Virus record (IMG/VR): IMGVR_UViG_3300001460_000032
Location: 5,832 to 32,964 of that record
DNA: 27,133 nucleotides
From: a virus
Strand: one strand, 5' to 3'
The notes under the pieces are model-generated. The model was not told the DNA's origin. It made no database searches and saw only the letters and a list, made by a program, of their open reading frames with translations. Shown piece by piece: positions 16,218 through 22,778 of this stretch. Each line of letters begins with the position of its first letter. The first letter of the stretch is position 1. Position numbers and translations under genes: made by a program.

Positions 16218-17060
16218 ATGAGTGAAAACAAATTATCAAAATATTATAGAGCACCAAAACTGTATGTTCGTGTTCCGAGTCAGGGTGCATTTAATCCTGA
16301 AGTAGAATCAGCAATGGGTGGAGAACTAGCTGTTATGGCTATGACTGGCCGTGATGAAACTATGATCAAAAATCCAGATGCATTACTTAACGGAGAAGCA
16401 GTAACATCAGCAATTAAAAGTTGTGTTCCAGGTATTCAAGAACCAAAAGACATGCCAATTACTGATATTGATACATTGTTAATTGCCATTAAAATTGCTA
16501 CCACAGGAGAAGAGCATGAAGTAAGTGCAACTTGTCCTAAGTGTAAAACTGAATCTAGAGGAGTTGTTAATTTAAGAAATATTTTACCAACTGCTAAATT
16601 GCTTGATTCAGAGTATCCTGTAAAATTAGATACAGGAGTAACTGTATATGTTAGACCATATACTTTTTCAATGCAGACAGAAGCGGCATTGGCGGCATTT
16701 GACGAAACTAAAACACTTCAAAATTTGACACAGGAAAAAGAAATTAATTCTGAAAGTATGTCAATTTATAATAAGAGTTTTAGAAGAATGGCAGATATGA
16801 GCGTATCGTTATTAGGTAGAAGTATTATCAAAGTTGTTACACCAGAAGGTGACGAAGTTAGTGACCCAAATGAAATATTTGCGTTTATCCAAAACATAGA
16901 TTCAAATGCGGCGAAACAAATTGACGAAGTACTTGCAAAAATTAATAGTTTAGATATCGATAAGAAAATTGAAATGACTTGCGGCAAAGAAACATGTGGC
17001 AATGTATGGACATCAGAAATTGATTTCAATCCTACGGATTTTTTCGCAGTTGGCTCTTAA
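16218..17060 (+). CDS. 26: gp26-like baseplate hub / tail assembly protein
   Basis: This 280-aa protein has the features of the T4 gp26 family: an N-terminal LYVRVPSQG segment, a helical region ending in IDTLLIAIKIATTGE, then a Cys-pair domain. Cysteines at 106 and 109 (TCPKCKTES) and at 255 and 260 (CGKETCGNVW) probably bind zinc. The C-terminal FNPTDFF motif is also typical. AGGAAA precedes the ATG and a CATAAATA box lies 44 bases upstream. Near the 3' end the codons GAT TTT TTC give a canonical T_TTT_TTC slippery heptamer, after which the -1 frame stays open for 76 codons. The unshifted product stops at 17060; a shifted one would be 352 aa. Confidence 0.85.
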   Translation: MSENKLSKYYRAPKLYVRVPSQGAFNPEVESAMGGELAVMAMTGRDETMIKNPDALLNGEAVTSAIKSCVPGIQEPKDMPITDIDTLLIAIKIATTGEEHEVSATCPKCKTESRGVVNLRNILPTAKLLDSEYPVKLDTGVTVYVRPYTFSMQTEAALAAFDETKTLQNLTQEKEINSESMSIYNKSFRRMADMSVSLLGRSIIKVVTPEGDEVSDPNEIFAFIQNIDSNAAKQIDEVLAKINSLDIDKKIEMTCGKETCGNVWTSEIDFNPTDFFAVGS

Positions 17061-17074
17061 AGGCTGAGCCTGAC
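17039..17074 (+). promoter_or_regulatory. Programmed -1 frameshift signal
   Basis: T TTT TTC at 17039-17045 is in register with the gp26-like frame (X_XXY_YYZ). Three to six bases later a hairpin can form: GGCTC (17052-17056) with GAGCC (17066-17070), extendable by GTT (17049-17051) with GAC (17072-17074) across one bulged base. The zero-frame stop (17058-17060) lies in the loop. Confidence 0.8.
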
Positions 17075-17275
17075 CAAATAAATGTCTACTTTGAAAAGTT
17101 GGCTAAAGAACGTGATACTATAAAACAACAGATAACCGAAATCTGTTGGTACATGCGTGGTTCCCTTACTTGGGAAGAAGCATGGTCTCTTTCCGAAGTC
17201 GATCGAAATGACTTAATTAAATTTGTCGGTGAAAATGCCGAGCGATTTAAAAAGTCTGGACAAGTAGTTGTTTAA
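17045..17275 (+). CDS. -1 frame C-terminal extension of the gp26-like protein
   Basis: These 76 codons (beginning RSWLLKAEPDQ, with ICWYMRGSLTWEEAW and ERFKKSGQ further on) are open in the -1 frame but have no usable start: the frame opens after a TGA at 17021 and its first ATG falls in the middle of the conserved part. The MRG-LT-EEAW pattern followed by an ENAE-KKSG end recalls small proteins encoded next to gene 26 in marine T4-like phages. In T4 the neighbour of 26 is gene 51, another hub assembly factor. The simplest reading is a frameshifted fusion analogous to G/GT-type tail assembly chaperones. The stop at 17273-17275 overlaps the opposing nuclease stop in one TTAA. Confidence 0.78.
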   Translation, partial: RSWLLKAEPDQINVYFEKLAKERDTIKQQITEICWYMRGSLTWEEAWSLSEVDRNDLIKFVGENAERFKKSGQVVV

Positions 17276-17769
17276 TGAGATTGCTGTTTAACAGCATCTG
17301 AATTTAATTGCCAAAAATCTTTGTATTCAATGTAATGGAATTGTTTATAATCTTTAGTATGTTTTAGATTGTTCCATTGTTTTGGATCCCAAAGTACAAA
17401 TTCACCTTGTCTTGATATTTTAACACACAATAACCATTTATCATTTTCTTCGCATGACTCTTGTGACTGTACAATAAAACTATCTAACTGTTTTACTTCT
17501 TTACCAAGTGCAAGATTATGCCATTGTAGTTCACCATAATTTTTTGCCTCAATAACCAATAGTGGAAATGAATCAGGTGGAATAATATCACCTTTGAATC
17601 CTCTTGTTTGATTTTCAGAAAGTGTTTCTGTTCTTATAATATTTTTGCCGCCAACAAATGCACCACTATAAGGTACTCTTGTAAATGACTCTTGATACAA
17701 TTGGCTTAAAAAATTAGCAACATCTCTTTCGTATGTTTTGCCTTTGTTTTTTGACTTTGCTCCACTCAT
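17272..17769 (-). CDS. PD-(D/E)XK nuclease, possibly Holliday-junction-resolvase-like
   Basis: The 165-aa protein has the core of the PD-(D/E)XK fold: Glu14 in the first helix (KGKTYERDVANFL), Asp61 in GFKGDIIPP, and the E-x-K pair Glu74/Lys76 in LLVIEAKNY. The RVPYSGAFVGG stretch between helix and first catalytic strand is common in archaeal-Hjc-like and phage resolvase-like members. It probably cuts branched or recombination-intermediate DNA, which fits a phage that also encodes gp46/gp47, but a restriction-type or repair role is equally possible. The ATG overlaps the stop of a small upstream frame by ATGA; an AAGG lies 11 bases upstream. Confidence 0.8.
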   Translation of the reverse strand: MSGAKSKNKGKTYERDVANFLSQLYQESFTRVPYSGAFVGGKNIIRTETLSENQTRGFKGDIIPPDSFPLLVIEAKNYGELQWHNLALGKEVKQLDSFIVQSQESCEENDKWLLCVKISRQGEFVLWDPKQWNNLKHTKDYKQFHYIEYKDFWQLNSDAVKQQSH

Positions 17770-17885
17770 TTTTTAATAACCTTTTTTAACAATGTTAGTT
17801 TTATATTGTGCATTATATCAGAAAAATGTTTAATGTCTTTTGGCTTGTACTTTTTATCATTGTAATCATGTTTCAGTATTTCCAT
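17766..17885 (-). CDS. Small Lys-rich frame coupled to the nuclease gene
   Basis: This 39-codon frame (MEILKHDYNDKKYKPK, then DIKHFSDIMHNIKLTLLKKV) starts inside the last 20 bases of the upstream gene and its TGA overlaps the nuclease ATG (ATGA). It fills exactly the gap between the two genes and has codon use like its neighbours. The ribosome site is weak, so it would depend on coupling. I recognise no family. Confidence 0.45.
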   Translation of the reverse strand: MEILKHDYNDKKYKPKDIKHFSDIMHNIKLTLLKKVIKK

Positions 17886-18198
17886 CAGTGCTTGATGTTT
17901 CTGTTGTTTCTTGCTGTTCTTCATTTTTATCATTTTCTAACTGCTTAGGTTTCTCAATCGGCATACCACCATTATCAAACCATCTGCCATCACTTGTTTC
18001 CCATACATGCGAAGTAAAATTACCTTCTCCAGATTGTCTTTTTATTATAATCCTACGTTTAGTTAATGCTCCTTGATATATTGTTGCGTCTTTTTGTATT
18101 AAACGTTGTGTCGGTCCTGACCCATATATCCTATCAATGAATATTGGTTGTCCATATTCATCTTCGCCTCTAATGTTTGATATAAGCACTTGTTTCAT
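17866..18198 (-). CDS. Hypothetical early-type protein
   Basis: This 110-aa protein begins MKQVLISNIRGEDEYGQPIF, has a beta-rich, basic middle (LTKRRIIIKRQSGEGN, then HVWETSDGRWFDNGG) and ends in a disordered Glu/Gln/Thr tail. I do not recognise it. The ATG at 18198 is chosen because a near-consensus sigma70 promoter places +1 on that A. A TTG at 18213 would lie upstream of the predicted transcript. No Shine-Dalgarno is present, consistent with a leaderless message. It is first in a three-frame cluster ending in the PD-(D/E)XK nuclease. Confidence 0.65.
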   Translation of the reverse strand: MKQVLISNIRGEDEYGQPIFIDRIYGSGPTQRLIQKDATIYQGALTKRRIIIKRQSGEGNFTSHVWETSDGRWFDNGGMPIEKPKQLENDKNEEQQETTETSSTDGNTET

Positions 18199-18204
18199 TG
18201 TTTT

Positions 18205-18233
18205 AGTATACAACCAAATAAAAAAATAGTCAA
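18205..18233 (-). promoter_or_regulatory. Sigma70-type promoter, - strand
   Basis: TTGACT (18233-18228), a 17-bp spacer and TATACT (18210-18205) closely match the bacterial housekeeping consensus. +1 is predicted at about 18198, the first base of the downstream ATG. Confidence 0.72.
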
Positions 18234-18248
18234 CTTTTATAATTCTGG

Positions 18249-18278
18249 TTGACTTTTGGGTGCAATCAATCGTATACT
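18249..18278 (+). promoter_or_regulatory. Sigma70-type promoter, + strand
   Basis: TTGACT (18249-18254), an 18-bp spacer and TATACT (18273-18278) use the same hexamers as the divergent - strand promoter 16 bases away. +1 is expected near 18285. No protein gene follows on this strand before 23724, so its product should be the candidate RNA. Confidence 0.68.
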
Positions 18279-18287
18279 TTATTTAAT

Positions 18288-18428
18288 AAGGCTAATATCT
18301 ACCAAGAATAATAACTCTTTTAGGCTAACATCTACTATATAGCAACAACACTGATAATTATATCTCAGAAATGCGCCGAGACAAAGGTGGTGAATCTGAC
18401 GTTGCAAACTTTAGGCTAATATCTGCTA
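18288..18428 (+). repeat. Three copies of a TAGGCTAAYATCTRCY motif
   Basis: Copies are AAGGCTAATATCTACC (18288-18303), TAGGCTAACATCTACT (from 18321) and TAGGCTAATATCTGCT (from 18412). Their GG positions are 18290, 18323 and 18414, so spacing is irregular (33 and 91 bases). All lie in the 5' part of the candidate RNA; I found no other copy in the window. Confidence 0.75.
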
Positions 18429-18593
18429 AATGATGAAGCTACTGTGAAAAAGATACAACCCCAGCCATATGTGTAGTGCTAACTTATTTTACACATATTG
18501 GTTCCGTTGGATGAGACGCAGTTGATGGGAGTACCGGCCAACCACTTCCGTAGGACTGTAAAGTTAGAATGGCGTGATCTCGTATGATGCGAA

Positions 18594-18620
18594 GTTACCA
18601 CTCACCCGTAACTGGGTGAG
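18594..18620 (+). other. H-type pseudoknot in the candidate RNA
   Basis: CUCACCC (18601-18607) pairs with GGGUGAG (18614-18620). The hairpin loop GUAAC (18608-18612) is complementary to GUUAC (18594-18598) just upstream. The two helices, 7 and 5 bp, would stack in the classic H-type arrangement. Confidence 0.6.
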
Positions 18621-18698
18621 TCATGACTGATTCTGTATGATACGATACAGTGTATCTTGATAGTATTTTATAATTACCTTATAGAAAAGAATAAAAAG

Positions 18699-18745
18699 AT
18701 TGTTAACGTTAGTTAACAATAATACTAACTGACGTAAGTCAGTTA
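18699..18745. terminator. Two adjacent hairpins, possible 3' boundary
   Basis: ATTGTTAAC/GTTAACAAT with GTTA loop (18699-18720) and TAACTGAC/GTCAGTTA with a GNRA-type GTAA loop (18726-18745) are perfect stems. A third, weak AT stem lies at 18777-18798. None has a strong U-tract. They could end or stabilise the candidate RNA on + or the glycosyltransferase-like mRNA on -. Confidence 0.4.
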
Positions 18746-18823
18746 CCTATTGTGATTATTAAAATAGTTTATCAAGTTCTAAAATAAATTTTTTAGAATC
18801 CTTAATTTGTGTATATGGATATT

Positions 18824-19963
18824 TTATAAAACTTGTATTAGTTTCTTTACTGCGTCGTCGTATCTTCTTTGTAATTTGCTATAGTTGTCTTTAGAAATTC
18901 TATATGCTTGTACCCAATCAATTGGATTATTATAAATGTACTTGACAGTGTCGGCTATCATCTGCATACGTTTTTCATCGTCAAATTCTAAATCATAATC
19001 TTCAGACCATAACATTCCGAAAGTTTCATATTTTCTTGCTCGAAGCTTTTCTAAAAATCTTGGAGTAGACGCTATTATAAATGGATGTTTATTAATTATT
19101 GTACGAGCAGTCTTTTCAGTAATCATAAAAGGATCTTGATTTTCAACATGAGTTTCGGCAACGATACTATACTTTGTTTTTTCATATAACGTATGATCAA
19201 AAGGATATCCTAAATAATGATCTGCTTGAGAATCATATTTAATATTATCCGGACTATGTGGAATTTTACTATAGAACCAATCAAAGTCGTATTTTGTTAT
19301 TAAATGAGATACTCTAGGATATAAATTTTGTACCGTATAAGACGTGTTTAACGACCATACACCGTGCCTTAGTACATCATTGTTATGTAACCTTACTGCG
19401 AGGTTTAACCTATTTGTTTTTTGGATTTTTGCATTTAGAAATAAGAACTCGTTTTTAACAAAATTTTGTAATTCATCAAAGTTTTTATTTGCTAATTTTA
19501 TTTCTCCTTGATAGTATCTCCAGACTGCATCGGTTTCAAAGTGTGGATAAGCAACTACATTTATTCTGTGTCTAAAAACATTTTCTGCAGAACAAGCCAT
19601 TTTGTATGACTCGATAAAATCAAATTCATCTTGACAGCCAACTACATATACTATTTGCTGTGCTGTACATATTTCACTTTGTACTAACCAATCGATAAAG
19701 ACTGCATGAGCTTTTAATATTTTACTATCTGGGTTTAATCTTTCTCTTACATGAGAAATCATAATCCTACGTTTTCTATTTTTTAATTTTTTTATTTGGA
19801 TATGCTTAAATTCTGGATATAAATGGTATGGCTGATCTTTATAAGCATTAAACTCTAATATATCAAAGTCATGATTAGCATCAACATAAGTTGACATGGC
19901 ATATTTGCCAGGACTTTCGAATCTATATGCTAGTGTACTAGGCGCTAACTGTATCGTGCTCAT
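18824..19963 (-). CDS. Glycosyltransferase-like protein (exostosin/GT10-like C-terminus)
   Basis: The C-terminal half contains a pattern known from nucleotide-sugar transferase-type folds and many phage hypotheticals: YSIVAETH, then PFMITEKTARTIINKHPFII, ASTPRFLEKLRARKYETFG and SEDYD. The ETH...TEK...HPFI spacing resembles the donor-binding region of exostosin or fucosyltransferase-like enzymes. The N-terminal half is less informative and I see no classical DxD. It could modify phage DNA, a virion protein or a host glycan, or be a non-enzymatic relative. The ATG at 19963 is preferred over a TTG at 19975; both overlap the end of gene 46, so translation is coupled. Confidence 0.55.
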   Translation of the reverse strand: MSTIQLAPSTLAYRFESPGKYAMSTYVDANHDFDILEFNAYKDQPYHLYPEFKHIQIKKLKNRKRRIMISHVRERLNPDSKILKAHAVFIDWLVQSEICTAQQIVYVVGCQDEFDFIESYKMACSAENVFRHRINVVAYPHFETDAVWRYYQGEIKLANKNFDELQNFVKNEFLFLNAKIQKTNRLNLAVRLHNNDVLRHGVWSLNTSYTVQNLYPRVSHLITKYDFDWFYSKIPHSPDNIKYDSQADHYLGYPFDHTLYEKTKYSIVAETHVENQDPFMITEKTARTIINKHPFIIASTPRFLEKLRARKYETFGMLWSEDYDLEFDDEKRMQMIADTVKYIYNNPIDWVQAYRISKDNYSKLQRRYDDAVKKLIQVL

Positions 19964-21767
19964 GATCTTTTGCAAACAATTCTTTATGTGTTTTATGATC
20001 GATAGTTTCTATATCTGTTGCAAAAGATGTAAATCCATTTTCTTTGACTACGTTAAGCACATTGGAGCATCTTGAAGTTAGTTCATCTCTGTGCGAAATA
20101 AGGAATATATTTTTACCACCTTCTCTAGACATTTTTTTCAATACACCCATAGCTGACTCAACACCCATGGTATCCATTCCAGAGTCAACAAGTTCATCGA
20201 TGAATAATAAGTTTAATGATGTATTCATTGATTCGTATACATCTCTAAATGCCCAACTTAATCCTAAAATTAATCTGTTACGTTCACCTCTACTTAAATT
20301 GTCAAAGTCTAATTCTCTACCTAGTTCTGTAATTTCTACACTTAAATCTGATTTAAATACTACTTCATGCGGTAGTCCAATTTTATCTAAGTAGTAATTT
20401 AATCTTGAATTTAAATACAGTAAATTTTGATCAATAATTTTTTTACGTATAAACGAATCTTTTGATGTTAATAATCTATATAAAAAGTCTTGATGATCTT
20501 TCAACTTTTGTAATGCATTAACTTGTGCATAATTTACTTCTTCGATATTTTTTATTTTTAATTCTTCAATTTGTTCTGTGTGTGGGTTTTCTTTTTGCTT
20601 TTCACTTGTAAGTTGATTACTTAACTCTGCAAGATTTTGTCTATGATCGTATGCTTCATCAATTGATCCATATGCTGTTAATGGCTGTTCGCCTAAATCG
20701 CCCTGTTCGGTAATTTGATTTGCAATTGAATTAATTGTTGCTTCAATTTGTGTTTGTTCTTCAATTTTAGCTGTATGCTGTGTTTTAATATCATCAACCA
20801 AGTGTGTATGCTTGTCTGTGTGCAGTTCTTGTTCACACATAGGGCATTGCTTACCCTCAAGTGTGCTTAACTGTGTGCTTAAAGACTCTAAAAGTTCTTG
20901 TACAGAGCTTAAATTACTTTTATTAAAGTTTAAATTTTGTTCATACGATTTAACTTTTTGCGAACGCTCTTGCCATTGCGATAACAATTTGTGTTGCTGT
21001 ATTTCTGCATCAATATCTATCTTTTCTAATTCTGTAATACCATTAGTAAGTTCTGCAATAGCCTTTTTATGTGACTCTTCCCAACCAATACTTCTAATAT
21101 GAAACTTACGGATTGTTTCTTCCATTTTTTCATTTGAAATCTTTACTTGTTCTAAACGTGCTTGTTCAGACTTCATATCTTCGTTAGTTTCACGCATTAA
21201 TTCTTTTAATCGTTCTGCTTTTTCACTTAATCTTGATATACCTAATAATTCTTCAATAATAGATCGTTGATCATTTGCCTTCATGGCTAAAAATGGTTCA
21301 GTATAAGTGTTAAGGGCAACTATATGTTTGAACATTGTGTGACTCATGTCAAAAACCCTTAACACCTCTTCCTGAGTAAGCCTATTTTCTCCTTGGGCTT
21401 CGTCGGTTCCTTGTTCGTTAACGATTGCATCATCAACAATGAACTGGAACTTATTAGGCTTACGACCTCTCTCAATTCTATAACTGTGCCCGTCTTTCTC
21501 AAAATCAACAGTAACTAACATATTTTTATTATTAGTTTTGTTAACCAAATTATCTTTTCGAATATTTGTTAAAGCCTGGCCATATACAGCATAGCTGAGA
21601 GCATTAATAAGTGTAGTTTTACCTGTACCGTTACGTGAACCTTCACCCCCTAAATCTAAATTGTTACCTAGCACTAAGGTTAAACCATCATGTGCAAAGT
21701 TTACGGCTTGTGTGGTATTACCTACACTCATAAAATTCTTTACGGTTATGTTTTTAATTTTTATCAT
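19938..21767 (-). CDS. 46: Recombination endonuclease subunit gp46 (Rad50-like ATPase)
   Basis: With gp47 this SMC-like ATPase forms the T4 counterpart of the Rad50-Mre11 complex, which resects DNA ends for recombination-dependent replication and degrades host DNA. Visible parts are an N-terminal P-loop (GSRNGTGKTT, Lys50), long coiled-coil arms, the zinc hook CPMC at 308-311, the ABC signature LSRGE at 491-495, Walker B LNLLFIDE at 518-525 and the H-loop in ISHRDEL (His559). At 609 aa it is near T4 gp46 (560 aa). It overlaps gp47 by ATGA. Confidence 0.96.
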   Translation of the reverse strand: MIKIKNITVKNFMSVGNTTQAVNFAHDGLTLVLGNNLDLGGEGSRNGTGKTTLINALSYAVYGQALTNIRKDNLVNKTNNKNMLVTVDFEKDGHSYRIERGRKPNKFQFIVDDAIVNEQGTDEAQGENRLTQEEVLRVFDMSHTMFKHIVALNTYTEPFLAMKANDQRSIIEELLGISRLSEKAERLKELMRETNEDMKSEQARLEQVKISNEKMEETIRKFHIRSIGWEESHKKAIAELTNGITELEKIDIDAEIQQHKLLSQWQERSQKVKSYEQNLNFNKSNLSSVQELLESLSTQLSTLEGKQCPMCEQELHTDKHTHLVDDIKTQHTAKIEEQTQIEATINSIANQITEQGDLGEQPLTAYGSIDEAYDHRQNLAELSNQLTSEKQKENPHTEQIEELKIKNIEEVNYAQVNALQKLKDHQDFLYRLLTSKDSFIRKKIIDQNLLYLNSRLNYYLDKIGLPHEVVFKSDLSVEITELGRELDFDNLSRGERNRLILGLSWAFRDVYESMNTSLNLLFIDELVDSGMDTMGVESAMGVLKKMSREGGKNIFLISHRDELTSRCSNVLNVVKENGFTSFATDIETIDHKTHKELFAKDHEHDTVSA

Positions 21768-22777
21768 AGTCTGTGATACAATTCTACTAATACTGCGTTG
21801 TCAAATGAATCTGATTCAATTTTTGCTAATTGGTTAGTTACTATTTGATCTACTGATTCAAATATAACTTCGCCTTTAACATCTTGTGCATGTTCTTCTT
21901 TTTTTTGTGGTATAAGAGCAAGATCTCTAATTTGATAATTTTGTGCAAAATTTTCTTTTATAAAGTTTGCTTCTTCATATGAAATATCCAAATCTACTTT
22001 TACTCTTATATACGAATTTGGTTCTAAAACGGTTTCTGGATCTTCAAGTAGTTTACTTAAATCAATTGATCTGTACTTTGGTGCATCCATCCATATTTTA
22101 TATTCTGGTTGTTTATCCCATTCAAGAAACATTGCACCTCTATCGTCATCCCATACATCTGCAAAATTATGCGGAAAAGGATTACCTATATAGGATATGT
22201 TTCCAGAGTGTTGTCTTTTATGAAAGTGTCCAGTAAACACATGTCCTGCATTTTTAAAATGATCACTTCTTATGGTTCCAATATCTGGCATTTCTACCAT
22301 AGCATTCATTTTAAAATGTGGTAATTCAAAATGACCAAACATGTATTTGCATTTTACTTTTTGTACTTTTTTCCATTCATCGCCAACTAACCATGGAATA
22401 ATTGCAACATCATTTTCAACTATCCATTCATCAACTACATGTACATTAGGAACTTCATTAGCAAATACTACTGATGATATTTCACGTTTATCTCTATAAA
22501 ATAAATCATGATTACCAACAATAAAATAAACCTTTTCAAATGCTTCGCCTAATCTTTTCAAATTAGATACAGAATAATTTAATGTTGAAACATTAACACT
22601 CGATCTTTGATGATGCCAATCACCTAAAAAAATACAAGTTTCGCACCCACGTTTCTTTGCTTCGTCAATAAACCATGTAACAAAGTTTTCGCAATCAATA
22701 TTGTGTTGACGTGCATTATTTTTCATACCGAAGTGTATATCGGTAAAGCAGGCCGCTTTCTTAAAAAATTGTGCCAT
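21764..22777 (-). CDS. 47: Recombination endonuclease subunit gp47 (Mre11-like)
   Basis: This metallophosphoesterase is the nuclease partner of gp46. All metal-binding motifs are present in order: FTDIHFG (Asp13, His15), LGDWHH (Asp53, His55), VGNHD (Asn89, His90), GHFELPH and GHFHKR. The length, 337 aa, matches T4 gp47 (339 aa). It begins one base after the gp55 stop and ends in a 4-base overlap with gene 46, so the three genes and the glycosyltransferase-like gene form one unit. The ribosome site is weak, which again suggests coupling. Confidence 0.97.
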   Translation of the reverse strand: MAQFFKKAACFTDIHFGMKNNARQHNIDCENFVTWFIDEAKKRGCETCIFLGDWHHQRSSVNVSTLNYSVSNLKRLGEAFEKVYFIVGNHDLFYRDKREISSVVFANEVPNVHVVDEWIVENDVAIIPWLVGDEWKKVQKVKCKYMFGHFELPHFKMNAMVEMPDIGTIRSDHFKNAGHVFTGHFHKRQHSGNISYIGNPFPHNFADVWDDDRGAMFLEWDKQPEYKIWMDAPKYRSIDLSKLLEDPETVLEPNSYIRVKVDLDISYEEANFIKENFAQNYQIRDLALIPQKKEEHAQDVKGEVIFESVDQIVTNQLAKIESDSFDNAVLVELYHRL

Positions 22778-22778
22778 A

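Larger units (their letters stand above)
18285..18745 (+). ncRNA. Candidate structured non-coding RNA
   Basis: No frame of useful length exists on either strand in 18214-18823. The core is unusually GC-rich for this window (I count 62 G/C in the 120 bases 18501-18620, in a genome that is otherwise about one-third GC). Self-complementary elements include AUAUGUGUA/UACACAUAU (18467-18475 with 18490-18498), GUUGG/CCAAC (18506-18510 with 18538-18542), an H-type pseudoknot (18594-18620), CUGUAU/AUACAG (18633-18650), and two hairpins at 18699-18720 and 18726-18745. A sigma70-type promoter ends 6 bases before the proposed 5' end. It lacks tRNA, tmRNA, RNase P or group I intron hallmarks that I can recognise. 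The 3' end is uncertain; there is no clear U-tract. Confidence 0.6.

Noticed and set aside
16093-16290. 65-codon - strand frame crossing the divergent promoter region
   Set aside because: It is hydrophobic by AT-rich chance, overlaps both flanking genes and would span the two late boxes.
17098-17275. Independent translation of the gp26 extension from an in-frame TTG
   Set aside because: No Shine-Dalgarno precedes it and it would lose part of the conserved-looking sequence, whereas the in-register slippery site explains the whole frame.
18371-18433. 20-codon ATG frame ending in TGATGA inside the candidate RNA, considered as a tmRNA-like tag
   Set aside because: No tRNA-like ends, no alanine-acceptor features and no ribosome site; the frame includes one of the three repeats, so it is probably incidental.
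18285-18750. tRNA, CRISPR array or group I intron in the gap
   Set aside because: No T-arm GGTTCRA-type box, no regular direct repeats with unique spacers, and no recognisable intron core elements; the three repeats are short and unevenly spaced.
20044-21102. Frames on the + strand opposite gp46
   Set aside because: They lie wholly within the well-supported gp46 gene and have Cys/Ser/Leu-rich shadow composition.
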